From positions 1 through 64,000 of the forward strand of contig NZ_JAHYSG010000034.1 of NCBI RefSeq assembly GCF_022095675.1: 64,000 bases of DNA, given 5' to 3'. The notes beneath the pieces are model-generated. The model was not told the origin of the DNA, made no database searches, and saw only the letters and a program-made list of their open reading frames with translations. Positions 35,200 to 42,758 of the stretch are shown here, one piece after another. The translations under genes were made by a program, and so were the position numbers. The DNA is from Dactylosporangium sp. AC04546 (GTDB lineage: Bacteria; Actinomycetota; Actinomycetes; Mycobacteriales; Micromonosporaceae). Position 1 is the stretch's first letter, and the number at the start of each line of letters is the position of its first letter.

Positions 35200-35820
35200 T
35201 CAGTCGGGTGTGGGGAGGTCCAGGCGGTAGCGGTCGCCGTCGCGCTCGAAGCCGAGCCGCCCGTAGTACGGGGCGACCATGCCCGGCGGGGTCAGGACCT
35301 GACTGTAGCCGCGGGCCGTCAACTGGCCCGAGCGGCGGAACACGAACTCGCCCGGGGACAGGTCACGGTAGCGCGGGGTCACGTAGTCCAGGTCGACCTG
35401 GGCCACGCCGCCCGGCAGCGGGCGCAGGAGCAGGACGCCGACGACCTCGTCGCCGTACAGCGTCACGAAGGCCTGGCTGTCCGGACTGTACTCGAACGAC
35501 GGGTTGAAGCGGGCGATGTCCGCCCAGTGGACGCGCAGCACGTGGGCCAGGAAGGCATCGTCCGGCGCCACCTCCACCACGGCGTAGGTGTTCTCGTCGT
35601 GGCGGGTGCGCAGCATGCGGTACAGGTGCCAGGCGTTGATGACCGTGAGCACCGCGTTGAGGCCGACCATCGGCCACACGTGGACGAGGGAGTTGTAGAC
35701 GATCAGCACCACCGAGCCGGCCAGGTTCAGCCGGCGCAACCGTAGCTGCCGGGTCTGCAGCAGCGACCACACGAGCAGTGCGGAGCCGGCCCAACCGAGG
35801 GCTTCCAGCCAGTACCTCAT
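35200..35820 (-). CDS. Membrane protein with C-terminal GNAT-like domain
   Basis: A 206-residue protein. Residues 1-75 hold three hydrophobic helices similar to the YgjV inner-membrane family (G-W-A-G-S-A-L-L-V-W-S start). Residues 85-206 look like an acyltransferase: a V-V-G-V-L-L-L-R strand, V-D-L-D-Y-V-T-P-R-Y-R-D and the final A-P-Y-Y-G-R-L-G-F-E, a typical GNAT ending. The fusion suggests acetylation at the membrane; the substrate is unknown. Its ATG overlaps the MazG stop (ATGA). Confidence 0.8.
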   Translation of the reverse strand: MRYWLEALGWAGSALLVWSLLQTRQLRLRRLNLAGSVVLIVYNSLVHVWPMVGLNAVLTVINAWHLYRMLRTRHDENTYAVVEVAPDDAFLAHVLRVHWADIARFNPSFEYSPDSQAFVTLYGDEVVGVLLLRPLPGGVAQVDLDYVTPRYRDLSPGEFVFRRSGQLTARGYSQVLTPPGMVAPYYGRLGFERDGDRYRLDLPTPD

Positions 35821-36143
35821 GATCGCCAGCCACGCGTGAACACCACGTCGAGCTTGGCGCCGATCGCGCTCGGGAGGTCGATGCCCAGCGTGTGGGCCGT
35901 CACGAACGCGGTGATGACGACGTCGGCCAGTTCGGCCTCAACGTCCTCGAACGAGCCGGAGCGGCGGGCCATGCCGTAGTGGCGGCGGACGGCGCCGACG
36001 AACTCGCCCACCTCCTCGGCGAGGGCGAGCGTCTGGCGCAGGTGCGGCGCCTCGGTGAAGCCGTTGGCGGTGAGGTGGCCGGCGATGTCGGCGGCCCGGG
36101 CGGGCAGGTCGCCGAGGTCGAAGTCTTCCACAATGAACAGCAT
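35817..36143 (-). CDS. MazG-like nucleotide pyrophosphohydrolase
   Basis: A 108-residue all-helical protein with the MazG metal signature: L-A-L-A-E-E-V-G-E-F on one helix and V-E-A-E-L-A-D-V-V-I on the next (E-E-x-x-E and E-x-x-D). It probably cleaves non-canonical or excess NTPs to NMP and pyrophosphate. The start may be ATG 36143 or GTG 36131. Either way its start region overlaps or abuts the start of the opposite-strand nucleotidyltransferase gene, so both promoters must lie inside the partner's coding sequence. It is coupled to the GNAT gene downstream. Confidence 0.88.
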   Translation of the reverse strand: MLFIVEDFDLGDLPARAADIAGHLTANGFTEAPHLRQTLALAEEVGEFVGAVRRHYGMARRSGSFEDVEAELADVVITAFVTAHTLGIDLPSAIGAKLDVVFTRGWRS

Positions 36144-36939
36144 GAACGACTTCCTCCGCGAGCTCGCGCCCGGACTCACCGCGGTGGGCGGCGTCGAGGC
36201 GGTCGTGCTCGGCGGCAGCCGCGCCCGGGGCACGCACCGCCCCGACTCCGACTACGACGTCGGCCTGTACTACCGGGGCGCGCTCGACGTCGACGCCCTG
36301 CGCGAGTTGACCGCCGCGGTCGCCGACGAGCCGGCCGAGGTCACCGGGCCGGGCGGCTGGGGGCCGTGGGTCGACGGTGGCGGCTGGCTGACGATCGGCG
36401 GCCGCCGCGTCGACTGGATCTACCGCGACCTCGACCGAGTCGAGGCGGTGTGGGCCGACTGCCGGCAGGGCCGCTACCAGGTCGCCTTCCAGCCGGGCCA
36501 TCCGCTCGGCTTCTACTCGCACACGTACGCCGGCGAGACCGCACTCTGCCAGGTCCTCGCCGACGAGACCGGCGTCGTGACCGCGCTGCGGCAGGAGCCC
36601 TATCCCAGGCCGCTGCGCGACGCGCTCGTCGCGGGGCTGTGGGAGGCGGACTTCATGCTGGCCAACGCGGTGAAGGGGGCCGACGCCGCCTATGCGGCGG
36701 GCTGCCTGTTCCGGGTCGCCGGCGTGCTGTGCCAAGCCCTGCACGCCGACGCGGGCCGGTGGCTGCTCAACGAGAAGGGCATGGTGGCCGCCACGGGCGG
36801 CCTCCCCAACGCGCCGATCGGCTTCGCGACGACCGTCCAACGTTGCCTTGGATCCATCGGTACGACCGACACCGAAATCAACCAGGCGGTGTCAATGTTG
36901 ACGAAAATCAACGCGACTGTACGAGCGAGCGTGCATTGA
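36133..36939 (+). CDS. Nucleotidyltransferase-fold protein
   Basis: A 268-residue protein (265 if the ATG at 36142 is used). The pol-beta-type nucleotidyltransferase signature is intact: V-L-G-G-S-R-A-R-G-T, then P-D-S-D-Y-D-V-G, with a third acidic residue in R-R-V-D-W. The C-terminal half is helical, as in kanamycin/lincosamide nucleotidyltransferases, but there is no specific match. It may transfer a nucleotide to a small molecule or protein. Its stop overlaps the TTG start of the DUF4291 gene, so they are coupled. Confidence 0.87.
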   Translation: MNSMNDFLRELAPGLTAVGGVEAVVLGGSRARGTHRPDSDYDVGLYYRGALDVDALRELTAAVADEPAEVTGPGGWGPWVDGGGWLTIGGRRVDWIYRDLDRVEAVWADCRQGRYQVAFQPGHPLGFYSHTYAGETALCQVLADETGVVTALRQEPYPRPLRDALVAGLWEADFMLANAVKGADAAYAAGCLFRVAGVLCQALHADAGRWLLNEKGMVAATGGLPNAPIGFATTVQRCLGSIGTTDTEINQAVSMLTKINATVRASVH

Positions 36940-37490
36940 ACATCCGTCAGATCCGCGCCTGGCACACCGCCGACACGGTCCGTGTCTACCAGGCCTACTC
37001 CCCGTCGATCGCGATCCCGGCGCTGGAGGCCGGCCGCTTCGTCCCGCCGTTCAAGCGCGACCGCATGACGTGGGTCAAGCCGTCGTTCCTCTGGATGATG
37101 TACCGCAGCGGCTGGGCCACGAAGCCCGGCCAGGAGACGGTGCTGGCCGTCGAACTGACCCGCGCGGGGTTCGACTGGGCCGTCGCGGCGGCCTGCCCGA
37201 GCTCGTACCAGCACGGTGAGTTCGCCGGCCGGCAGGAGTGGGCCGAACGGCTGCACGCCTCACCGGTCCGCGTCCAGTGGGACCCCGAGCGCGACCTGCA
37301 CCTGCAGCCGCTGCCGTACCGCTCGCTCCAGCTCGGCCTGAGCGGCGCCGCGGTCGACCGGTACGTCGATGAGTGGACGGTGTCGATCACCGACGTCACC
37401 GGCACGGCCCACCGGATCCGCGCCCTGCTGCGGGCCGGCGAGACGGACGCCGCCGCGGCGCTGCTGCCGTCCGAGCCCGTGTACGGATGA
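36936..37490 (+). CDS. DUF4291 family protein
   Basis: A 184-residue protein with the DUF4291 pattern: V-Y-Q-A-Y-S-P-S-I-A near the start, the R-M-T-W-V-K-P-S-F-L-W-M-M-Y-R-S-G-W core, then Q-W-D-P-E-R-D. Its biochemical role is unknown. The start is TTG at 36936, overlapping the TGA of the previous gene, because no ATG or GTG lies before the conserved region. The end overlaps the ATG of the M23 peptidase gene. It is the middle gene of a three-gene coupled set. Confidence 0.88.
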   Translation: MNIRQIRAWHTADTVRVYQAYSPSIAIPALEAGRFVPPFKRDRMTWVKPSFLWMMYRSGWATKPGQETVLAVELTRAGFDWAVAAACPSSYQHGEFAGRQEWAERLHASPVRVQWDPERDLHLQPLPYRSLQLGLSGAAVDRYVDEWTVSITDVTGTAHRIRALLRAGETDAAAALLPSEPVYG

Positions 37491-38167
37491 GCGGCCGCGA
37501 GGTCTACCGCCTGACGATGATCGGCGTGATCGCCGCGTGCGTCCTCGTGTCGTACCTCGTGATCAAGCAGCGGCTCGGCGACGACGACCCGCCCAAGCCC
37601 GGCCCGCGACCGGCCTTCCAGCTGCCGTTCCCGTGCGGCGAGACGTGGCGGCTCACCACGTACCCGGGCCACGACGACTACGACATCGACTTCTTCTACG
37701 CGGCCGGCCCGAGCGCCGGCCGCGAGGTGGTCGCCTCGGCGGACGGCACGGTCGAGTGGGCCGGCTGGAACGGCACCCTCGCCGACGGCTCGGCGGCCCA
37801 GCCGGGCACCGTCGGCACCCGCGGCGGCCTGGGCTTCGGCGTGATCCTGTCGCACGGCGGGGGCTGGTTCACGACGTACGGCCACATGAACACCTGGCCG
37901 GCCGTGAAGACCGGCGACGCCGTCAAGCGCGGCCAGCTGCTCGGCCGGGTCGGCCGGACCGGCTCGACCCAGGTCGACCACCTGCACTACGAGCAGCACG
38001 ACGACACCCGAGACCCGAAGCACACCCGCGGCGTGGAGGACAAGGTCGAGTCGGTCTTCGACGGCGTGGCGTCGGGCATCACCAGCGACGGCAGCGCGAG
38101 CACCGGCCCGCTGCGGGTCGCCGGGCCGGTCTCGCCCGACCAGCGGCGGACGAGCCGGAATTGCTGA
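37487..38167 (+). CDS. Membrane-anchored M23 peptidase
   Basis: A 226-residue protein. A single hydrophobic helix at about 9-27 anchors it outside the cell. The M23 domain shows Y-P-G-H-D-D-Y-D-I-D (HxxxD), the glycine-rich V-I-L-S-H-G-G-G-W segment, Y-G-H-M and the final V-D-H-L-H-Y-E (HxH), so all zinc and catalytic positions seem present. It probably cleaves peptidoglycan cross-bridges. The ATG at 37487 overlaps the DUF4291 stop. A longer in-frame upstream stretch is arginine-rich shadow sequence. Confidence 0.9.
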   Translation: MSGREVYRLTMIGVIAACVLVSYLVIKQRLGDDDPPKPGPRPAFQLPFPCGETWRLTTYPGHDDYDIDFFYAAGPSAGREVVASADGTVEWAGWNGTLADGSAAQPGTVGTRGGLGFGVILSHGGGWFTTYGHMNTWPAVKTGDAVKRGQLLGRVGRTGSTQVDHLHYEQHDDTRDPKHTRGVEDKVESVFDGVASGITSDGSASTGPLRVAGPVSPDQRRTSRNC

Positions 38168-38175
38168 GCATCTAT

Positions 38176-38191
38176 TGACAGATATCTGTCA
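38176..38191. promoter_or_regulatory. Palindromic operator upstream of the chitosanase gene
   Basis: A perfect 16-bp palindrome, TGACAGATATCTGTCA, lies 62 bp before the chitosanase ATG. Its left end overlaps TTGACA (38175-38180), a consensus -35 hexamer, so a bound repressor would block the promoter. No good -10 hexamer is visible at the usual spacing. The regulator is not adjacent. Confidence 0.75.
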
Positions 38192-38252
38192 GGCAGGTTT
38201 CCTTTCTATTTGACCCCCCAGGTCAAGACCCCTGCCCCCAAGGAGCCCGCCT

Positions 38253-39347
38253 GTGACCAGGTACCGAGTACCCCTCGTGGCGTTCTTCGCCGTGGTCGCC
38301 GCCGTCGCGGCGACCGCCTACGTCATCGTCTCCGGATCCGGCGTCGCGCTGGCCGCCGCGCCCACCGCGAGCCAGCTGCTCGCCAAGACGCAGACCTGCA
38401 GCCAGGTCTCGAACGGCAAGTACGCCACCGACGACGGCGGCGCCGCCACGGTCGCCGTCTGCAAGAGCGGCTCGGCGTTCTTCTGGACCGCCGATATGGA
38501 CATCGACTGCGACGGCATCACCACCTCGCACTGCAACGCGAGCACCGACCCGTGGTACCAGGCCCAGACGTCGTTCACCACGTCGACCGGCGCCTATTTC
38601 ACCTCGGAGGTCACGCGGTACTACGTGGTGCCCCTGCCCAGCTCCCGGTTCAACTACCAGAGCCAGGGCATCCGCCCCGGCGCGGTCGCTGCCGTGGTCT
38701 ACAACAACAAGGTCGCCTACGCGGTCTTCGCCGACGAGGGGCCGGACAACATCATCGGCGAGGGCTCGTACGCCCTGGCCGTCGCGCTCGGCATCGACCC
38801 GAACCCGGCCACCGGCGGCACGGCCGGCCCGGTGACGTTCATCGTGTTCCCGTCGACGGTGCCCAGCCCGGTCGAGAACAACGCCAGCATCGACACCGCG
38901 GGCGCCAACGCGGCGAACGCCTGGCTCGGGTCCACGACCCCGCCGCCGACGACCGGCGGGCCGACCGGCGGCGCCGGCCAGATCGTCGGCTACGGCGGCA
39001 AATGCGTCGACGTCGCCGGGGCCAGTAGCGCCAACGGCACGGCGGTGCAGCTGTACGACTGCAACGGCACGACCGCCCAGCAGTGGACCCGCGCCTCCGA
39101 CGGCACGCTGCGTGCGCTCGGCAAGTGCATGGACGTGGCCGCGGCCGGCACCGCCAACGGCACGAAGGTCCAGCTGTACGACTGCAACGGCACCAACGCC
39201 CAGAAGTGGACCCGCACCGGCCAGACGCTGGTCAACGTGGGCTCGGGCAAGTGCCTGGACGCGACCGGCCCGAGCTCGGCGAACGGCACACGGCTGCAGA
39301 TCTGGTCGTGCTCCGGCGGCGCGAACCAGAACTGGACCCTGCCCTAG
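38253..39347 (+). CDS. Secreted GH75 chitosanase with ricin-type lectin domain
   Basis: A 364-residue secreted enzyme that cuts chitosan. The signal peptide runs to about residue 36. The GH75 domain (40-230) shows D-M-D-I-D-C-D-G and the F-A-D-E-G-P-D-N-I-I-G-E-G-S region expected to carry the catalytic Asp and Glu. A T-P-P-P-T-T-G-G linker joins a C-terminal CBM13/ricin B trefoil (about 250-364) with repeated K-C-x-D-V and L-Y-D-C-N-G-T motifs. AAGGAG precedes the start. The palindrome upstream suggests induction by chitosan fragments. Confidence 0.93.
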   Translation: MTRYRVPLVAFFAVVAAVAATAYVIVSGSGVALAAAPTASQLLAKTQTCSQVSNGKYATDDGGAATVAVCKSGSAFFWTADMDIDCDGITTSHCNASTDPWYQAQTSFTTSTGAYFTSEVTRYYVVPLPSSRFNYQSQGIRPGAVAAVVYNNKVAYAVFADEGPDNIIGEGSYALAVALGIDPNPATGGTAGPVTFIVFPSTVPSPVENNASIDTAGANAANAWLGSTTPPPTTGGPTGGAGQIVGYGGKCVDVAGASSANGTAVQLYDCNGTTAQQWTRASDGTLRALGKCMDVAAAGTANGTKVQLYDCNGTNAQKWTRTGQTLVNVGSGKCLDATGPSSANGTRLQIWSCSGGANQNWTLP

Positions 39348-39357
39348 GCAGGCCCGG

Positions 39358-40122
39358 TCAGCGCATCGCACTGACCACGACGTAGCCCTTGGGGTCCTCG
39401 ACGGTGGAGGCCGAGGCGAACAGGGCCGCCGCCCGCTCCGTGATCGAGTCCACGATGGACGGCCGGAGCGGGTGGTCGTCGGGGACCCCGAAGCCGCTGA
39501 GCATCGATACGGCGTACGCCACCATCGGCTCCGGGCCCGGGAACACCAGCGCGTTGTCGTGCCGCTCGACCTCGACGATGCCGAAGACCGAGGCCACCAT
39601 CCCCGGCAGGTTGCTCGCATCGACCGGGATCCGGAACACCGCCGGGTCCAGGCCGTGGTCGGCGACGGCGCCCGACGCCAGGGCGGTCAGCGCCGGCGCC
39701 GGATGCGGGACGTTGACGACCGCGGCGAACCGGCCGCCCGGCCGCAGCACGCGGTGCGCCTCGCGGATCGCCGCCAGCGGCTCGCTCACGTGGTACAGCA
39801 TGTGGCGCGCGGTGACCGCGTCGAACGACCCGTCGGGGAACGGCAGCGCGATCGCGTCGGCCTCGTGGGCCTCGACGCCCGGCACGCCGCCCAGCGCGGC
39901 GACCGCCGCCGGCGAGGTGTCCACACCGGCGAGCCGCCCCACGGCGGGAGCGAGGGACCGCAGGAACTCGCCCGTACCGCAGCCGACGTCGAGCAGGTCC
40001 AGGCCGCGGTGGTAACCGAGCGCCGAGCGCACCGCGGGATCCGGGTGGTCGTCGTGGCGGCTGTAGCGCCGATGAGTGTCGATGCGGATCTGCAGCGGAT
40101 CGAGGGTGCGGTACTCCAGCAT
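39358..40122 (-). CDS. Class I SAM-dependent methyltransferase
   Basis: A 254-residue methyltransferase. Motif I is L-L-D-V-G-C-G-T-G-E-F at about 42-52, the acidic residue follows in L-A-G-V-D-T-S, and the L-P-F-P-D-G-S-F-D-A-V segment and V-L-R-P-G-G-R are typical of the ubiquinone/menaquinone-like group (Methyltransf_11). The substrate is unknown. It converges on the chitosanase gene with a 10-bp gap and lies 9 bp after the CutC gene on the same strand, probably in one operon. Confidence 0.9.
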   Translation of the reverse strand: MLEYRTLDPLQIRIDTHRRYSRHDDHPDPAVRSALGYHRGLDLLDVGCGTGEFLRSLAPAVGRLAGVDTSPAAVAALGGVPGVEAHEADAIALPFPDGSFDAVTARHMLYHVSEPLAAIREAHRVLRPGGRFAAVVNVPHPAPALTALASGAVADHGLDPAVFRIPVDASNLPGMVASVFGIVEVERHDNALVFPGPEPMVAYAVSMLSGFGVPDDHPLRPSIVDSITERAAALFASASTVEDPKGYVVVSAMR

Positions 40123-40131
40123 CCGCCGAGG

Positions 40132-40776
40132 CTACTCCGTCAGCAGTGTGCGCACATGCCGTACAACTGCGGCATCTATGGCACCCTCCACACGCACCGC
40201 GGTGCTCGTGTGGAACGCGGTGACGCCCGCCGCCCGCAGCGGTCCGATGTGCTCGGCGCGCAGGCCGCCGCCGGCCAGCAGGCGCGGATCCCCGGCCTCC
40301 TCGATCAGCGTGGCGAGCCCGTCGGTGATGCCGTCCGGCGACCCCGCGGTGAGCACGGCGTCCAGGCCGGGGAGCCCGTCGAGCGCCCGCCACGCGGCGG
40401 CCCGGTCGGCGGCGTGGTCGATGGCCCGGTGGAACGTCCAGGGCGCCCCGTCGAGCTCGTCGAGCACGACGTCGAGCGCCCGCCGGTCGACGTCGCCCCG
40501 GTCGTCGAGGAAGCCGAGCACGAACGCCTCGGCGCCGGCCGCGCGCAGGTCCCGGACCATCCGCCGCAGCTCGGCCGGGCCGGGCGCGGCGAATCCGGGG
40601 TCGCGGCGGAGCATGACCCGCGCAGGAATGCCGATCTCCGCCCGGACCGCGGCCACGGTGGCCGGGCTGGGGCTCAGCCCGCCGACCTCCATGGCGCTGA
40701 CCAGCTCGACCCGATCGGCGCCACCCGACGCGGCGGCCCGCGCGTCAGCCGCCGACAACACGATGATCTCCAGCAC
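40132..40776 (-). CDS. cutC: CutC family protein
   Basis: A 214-residue TIM-barrel protein of the CutC family, historically linked to copper homeostasis, though the direct role is disputed. Conserved segments are G-G-A-D-R-V-E-L-V, G-G-L-S-P-S, R-R-x-P-G-F, F-H-R-A-I-D and L-L-A-G-G-G-L. The GTG at 40776 begins with the usual L-E-I-I-V-L. It is divergent from the desaturase gene and probably heads a two-gene operon with the methyltransferase. Confidence 0.92.
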   Translation of the reverse strand: MLEIIVLSAADARAAASGGADRVELVSAMEVGGLSPSPATVAAVRAEIGIPARVMLRRDPGFAAPGPAELRRMVRDLRAAGAEAFVLGFLDDRGDVDRRALDVVLDELDGAPWTFHRAIDHAADRAAAWRALDGLPGLDAVLTAGSPDGITDGLATLIEEAGDPRLLAGGGLRAEHIGPLRAAGVTAFHTSTAVRVEGAIDAAVVRHVRTLLTE

Positions 40777-40846
40777 GCGGTGGACCTTAGCGAACCTTCA
40801 AACCGCCTTCACCTGCGCGTTCCCTTTCCGGGGCTACCGTGCGGTC

Positions 40847-41824
40847 ATGGTTGGCCGTCAGTCCGCGCTCTCGTTGGCACTGGTGGGTGCCGCGTTCGCG
40901 AGCCTCGTCCTGCAACTGCTGGTGCTGCCGCTCGTGCTGTTGCCGATCGACATCCGCTGGGGCTGGCTGCTCCTCCCCCTCGCGCTGACCACGATCCCGC
41001 TGTGGTCGCTCATCCACGAGTCCATCCACGGCACGCTGCTGCGCGACCGCGGCTGGAACGACCGGCTCGGCCGGCTGCTGGCGACCGGCTACGGCGGCCC
41101 GTTCACGCTGCTGAAGGCCGGTCATCTGCTGCACCATCGGTACAGCCGCACCCCGCGCGAGCGGACCGAGATCTACGACCCGGCGGTGACCACCTGGCTG
41201 ACCGCCGCCCGCTCGTACTACCCGCGCCTGCTCGGCGGCCTGTACCTCGTGGAGCTGCTGTCCATCGTGCTCGCCCTGCTGCCGGCGGCCGGCTGGCGCT
41301 GGCTGGTGCACCGCACCGACAGTCTCGACTCGGTCACCGGCCTGCTGTTCGATCGGGTGTCCCGCCGCGAGCAGCTGCGCCGGTTCCGCCTGGAGTCGGT
41401 CGCGATCGTCGTGACGTACACCGGCTCGGCCCTGGCCTACGGCCCGCACCTGTGGCTGCTGGGCATCGCCGTCGGCGCCCGCGCGCTGCTGGTGTCACTG
41501 GCCGACAACGCCTACCACTACCGCACCCGGCTGGAGCGCCCGCTCGACGCGATGAACCTGCGCCTGCCCCGCGGCATGGAGCTGTTCGTCCTGGCCTTCA
41601 ACCTGCACCAGGTGCACCACCGCCACCCGGGCCTGCGCTGGCACGAGCTGCGCGCGGCGTTCGTCGCCGACCGCGACGAGTTCCACCTGGGGTGGTTCAC
41701 GGCCGTGGCACGGCAGTTCCAGGGCCCGGTGCCGGCGACGGCGGAGGAGGTGCGTCCGCTGCCTGCCGCAGACCGAACGCCGTCGGCGACGGCCCCTGCT
41801 CCCGCAGCACCGCCAGCCGCCTGA
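40847..41824 (+). CDS. Membrane fatty acid desaturase-like protein
   Basis: A 325-residue membrane protein with the three histidine boxes of the FADS fold: H-E-S-I-H at 57-61, H-L-L-H-H at 93-97 and H-Q-V-H-H near 258. At least four hydrophobic helices separate them. Such di-iron enzymes desaturate or hydroxylate lipids or carotenoids. An earlier in-frame region overlaps the CutC gene and is shadow. The last 128 bp overlap the opposite-strand DUF3291 gene, so one of the two C-termini may be over-called. Confidence 0.9.
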   Translation: MVGRQSALSLALVGAAFASLVLQLLVLPLVLLPIDIRWGWLLLPLALTTIPLWSLIHESIHGTLLRDRGWNDRLGRLLATGYGGPFTLLKAGHLLHHRYSRTPRERTEIYDPAVTTWLTAARSYYPRLLGGLYLVELLSIVLALLPAAGWRWLVHRTDSLDSVTGLLFDRVSRREQLRRFRLESVAIVVTYTGSALAYGPHLWLLGIAVGARALLVSLADNAYHYRTRLERPLDAMNLRLPRGMELFVLAFNLHQVHHRHPGLRWHELRAAFVADRDEFHLGWFTAVARQFQGPVPATAEEVRPLPAADRTPSATAPAPAAPPAA

Positions 41825-42179
41825 GCCCGTCGTCGATCGTCGGCCGCTCACCCGCGACCACCCACCACAGCGCCGTCGAGGGCTGCTCCACCGGCACGAA
41901 CCAGTCGCCGCGCCGTCTGATGAACGAGGCGTGGCGCGTGCGGTACACGAACTCGTGCATCGGCTCGTATCCGGTCCACACCGAGAGGTTGACGACCAGG
42001 CCGTCCTGGCTCACCGGCCGGCCGTCACCGAACTGCCAGACGAACCCGCGGCTGTTGCTCGCCAGTTGCCCGATCCGCGCCATGGCCGACACGAACCCCG
42101 ACATCACCGGTTCGTCGAGCCCGGCCCGTGGCCGCGCCACGTTGATCTGCGCGAGGTGATGCTCCACCACGTCGACCAC
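41697..42179 (-). CDS. DUF3291 domain protein
   Basis: A 160-residue protein matching DUF3291: the start V-E-H-H-L-A-Q-I-N-V-A-R is characteristic, followed by S-V-W-T-G-Y-E-P-M-H-E-F-V-Y and the A-L-W-W-V segment. The fold is probably a dimeric ferredoxin-like barrel; function unknown. The GTG at 42179 gives the conserved start. The C-terminal 40 residues are proline/alanine-rich and overlap the desaturase gene on the other strand. Confidence 0.8.
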   Translation of the reverse strand: MVDVVEHHLAQINVARPRAGLDEPVMSGFVSAMARIGQLASNSRGFVWQFGDGRPVSQDGLVVNLSVWTGYEPMHEFVYRTRHASFIRRRGDWFVPVEQPSTALWWVVAGERPTIDDGLRRLAVLREQGPSPTAFGLRQAADAPPPPSPAPGPGTAVPRP

Positions 42180-42202
42180 CGGTGGAGCGTACCGTTGGCG
42201 CC

Positions 42203-42715
42203 GTGGAGTGGGAGACGCTCCCCGCCGATCTACGCGAGCGGCTCGACGGGGAGCTACGGCAGTCTCGGGTCCTGCCGGCGGTCCAGTTACTGCTGGCCGC
42301 GGGCAGCTACGCGCGCACGGAAGCACACCGCTTGATCATCGAGCGTTTCCATGAGTTGTACCCTCCGCGCCCGCCGGCGGTCCCGACCCTCCTACGCTCG
42401 GCCCGTTCCCTGCGCGACCCGGTAGCCGCGATCGAGGCCAGATGGGACGCCGACGGCCGAGGCTGGCACGTGGCACTCGTCGCGATCGTGGAACGCCCGG
42501 GCCCGTCCCACGAGCGCTACTCGGAGTCCCGTCTGGGCACGTTCCGCCACGGCGGCGACCTACGCCTGTTCGGCGGCCTGGTCCCGGCCTGGCCGGAGTC
42601 GGCCGAGGCCACGATGGCCGGCCAGGCGGTGGCCCGCCAGCTGGACGTCCCGTTCCACTTCACCAACCCGTCGTCGCCGGACACGGACCTCCCCCGCTGG
42701 TGGGACACCCACTGA
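42203..42715 (+). CDS. Hypothetical protein
   Basis: A 170-residue soluble protein with an N-terminal helical part (V-L-P-A-V-Q-L-L-L-A-A-G-S) and a C-terminal mixed part containing W-D-A-D-G-R-G-W-H-V-A-L-V. No family recognised. The GTG at 42203 was chosen, since an upstream GTG at 42182 almost touches the divergent DUF3291 start. The 23-bp spacer leaves little room for promoters, so transcripts may be leaderless. Confidence 0.78.
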   Translation: MEWETLPADLRERLDGELRQSRVLPAVQLLLAAGSYARTEAHRLIIERFHELYPPRPPAVPTLLRSARSLRDPVAAIEARWDADGRGWHVALVAIVERPGPSHERYSESRLGTFRHGGDLRLFGGLVPAWPESAEATMAGQAVARQLDVPFHFTNPSSPDTDLPRWWDTH

Positions 42716-42758
42716 CCGGCCGCGTTGTCCGCGTTCGACCGGGTGGCATGATCGGGCG

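Noticed and set aside
35817..38167. Defence or toxin-antitoxin island (MazG, nucleotidyltransferase, DUF4291)
   Set aside because: The nucleotidyltransferase is long and enzyme-like, no small antitoxin partner is present, and there are no mobile element or other defence genes around it.
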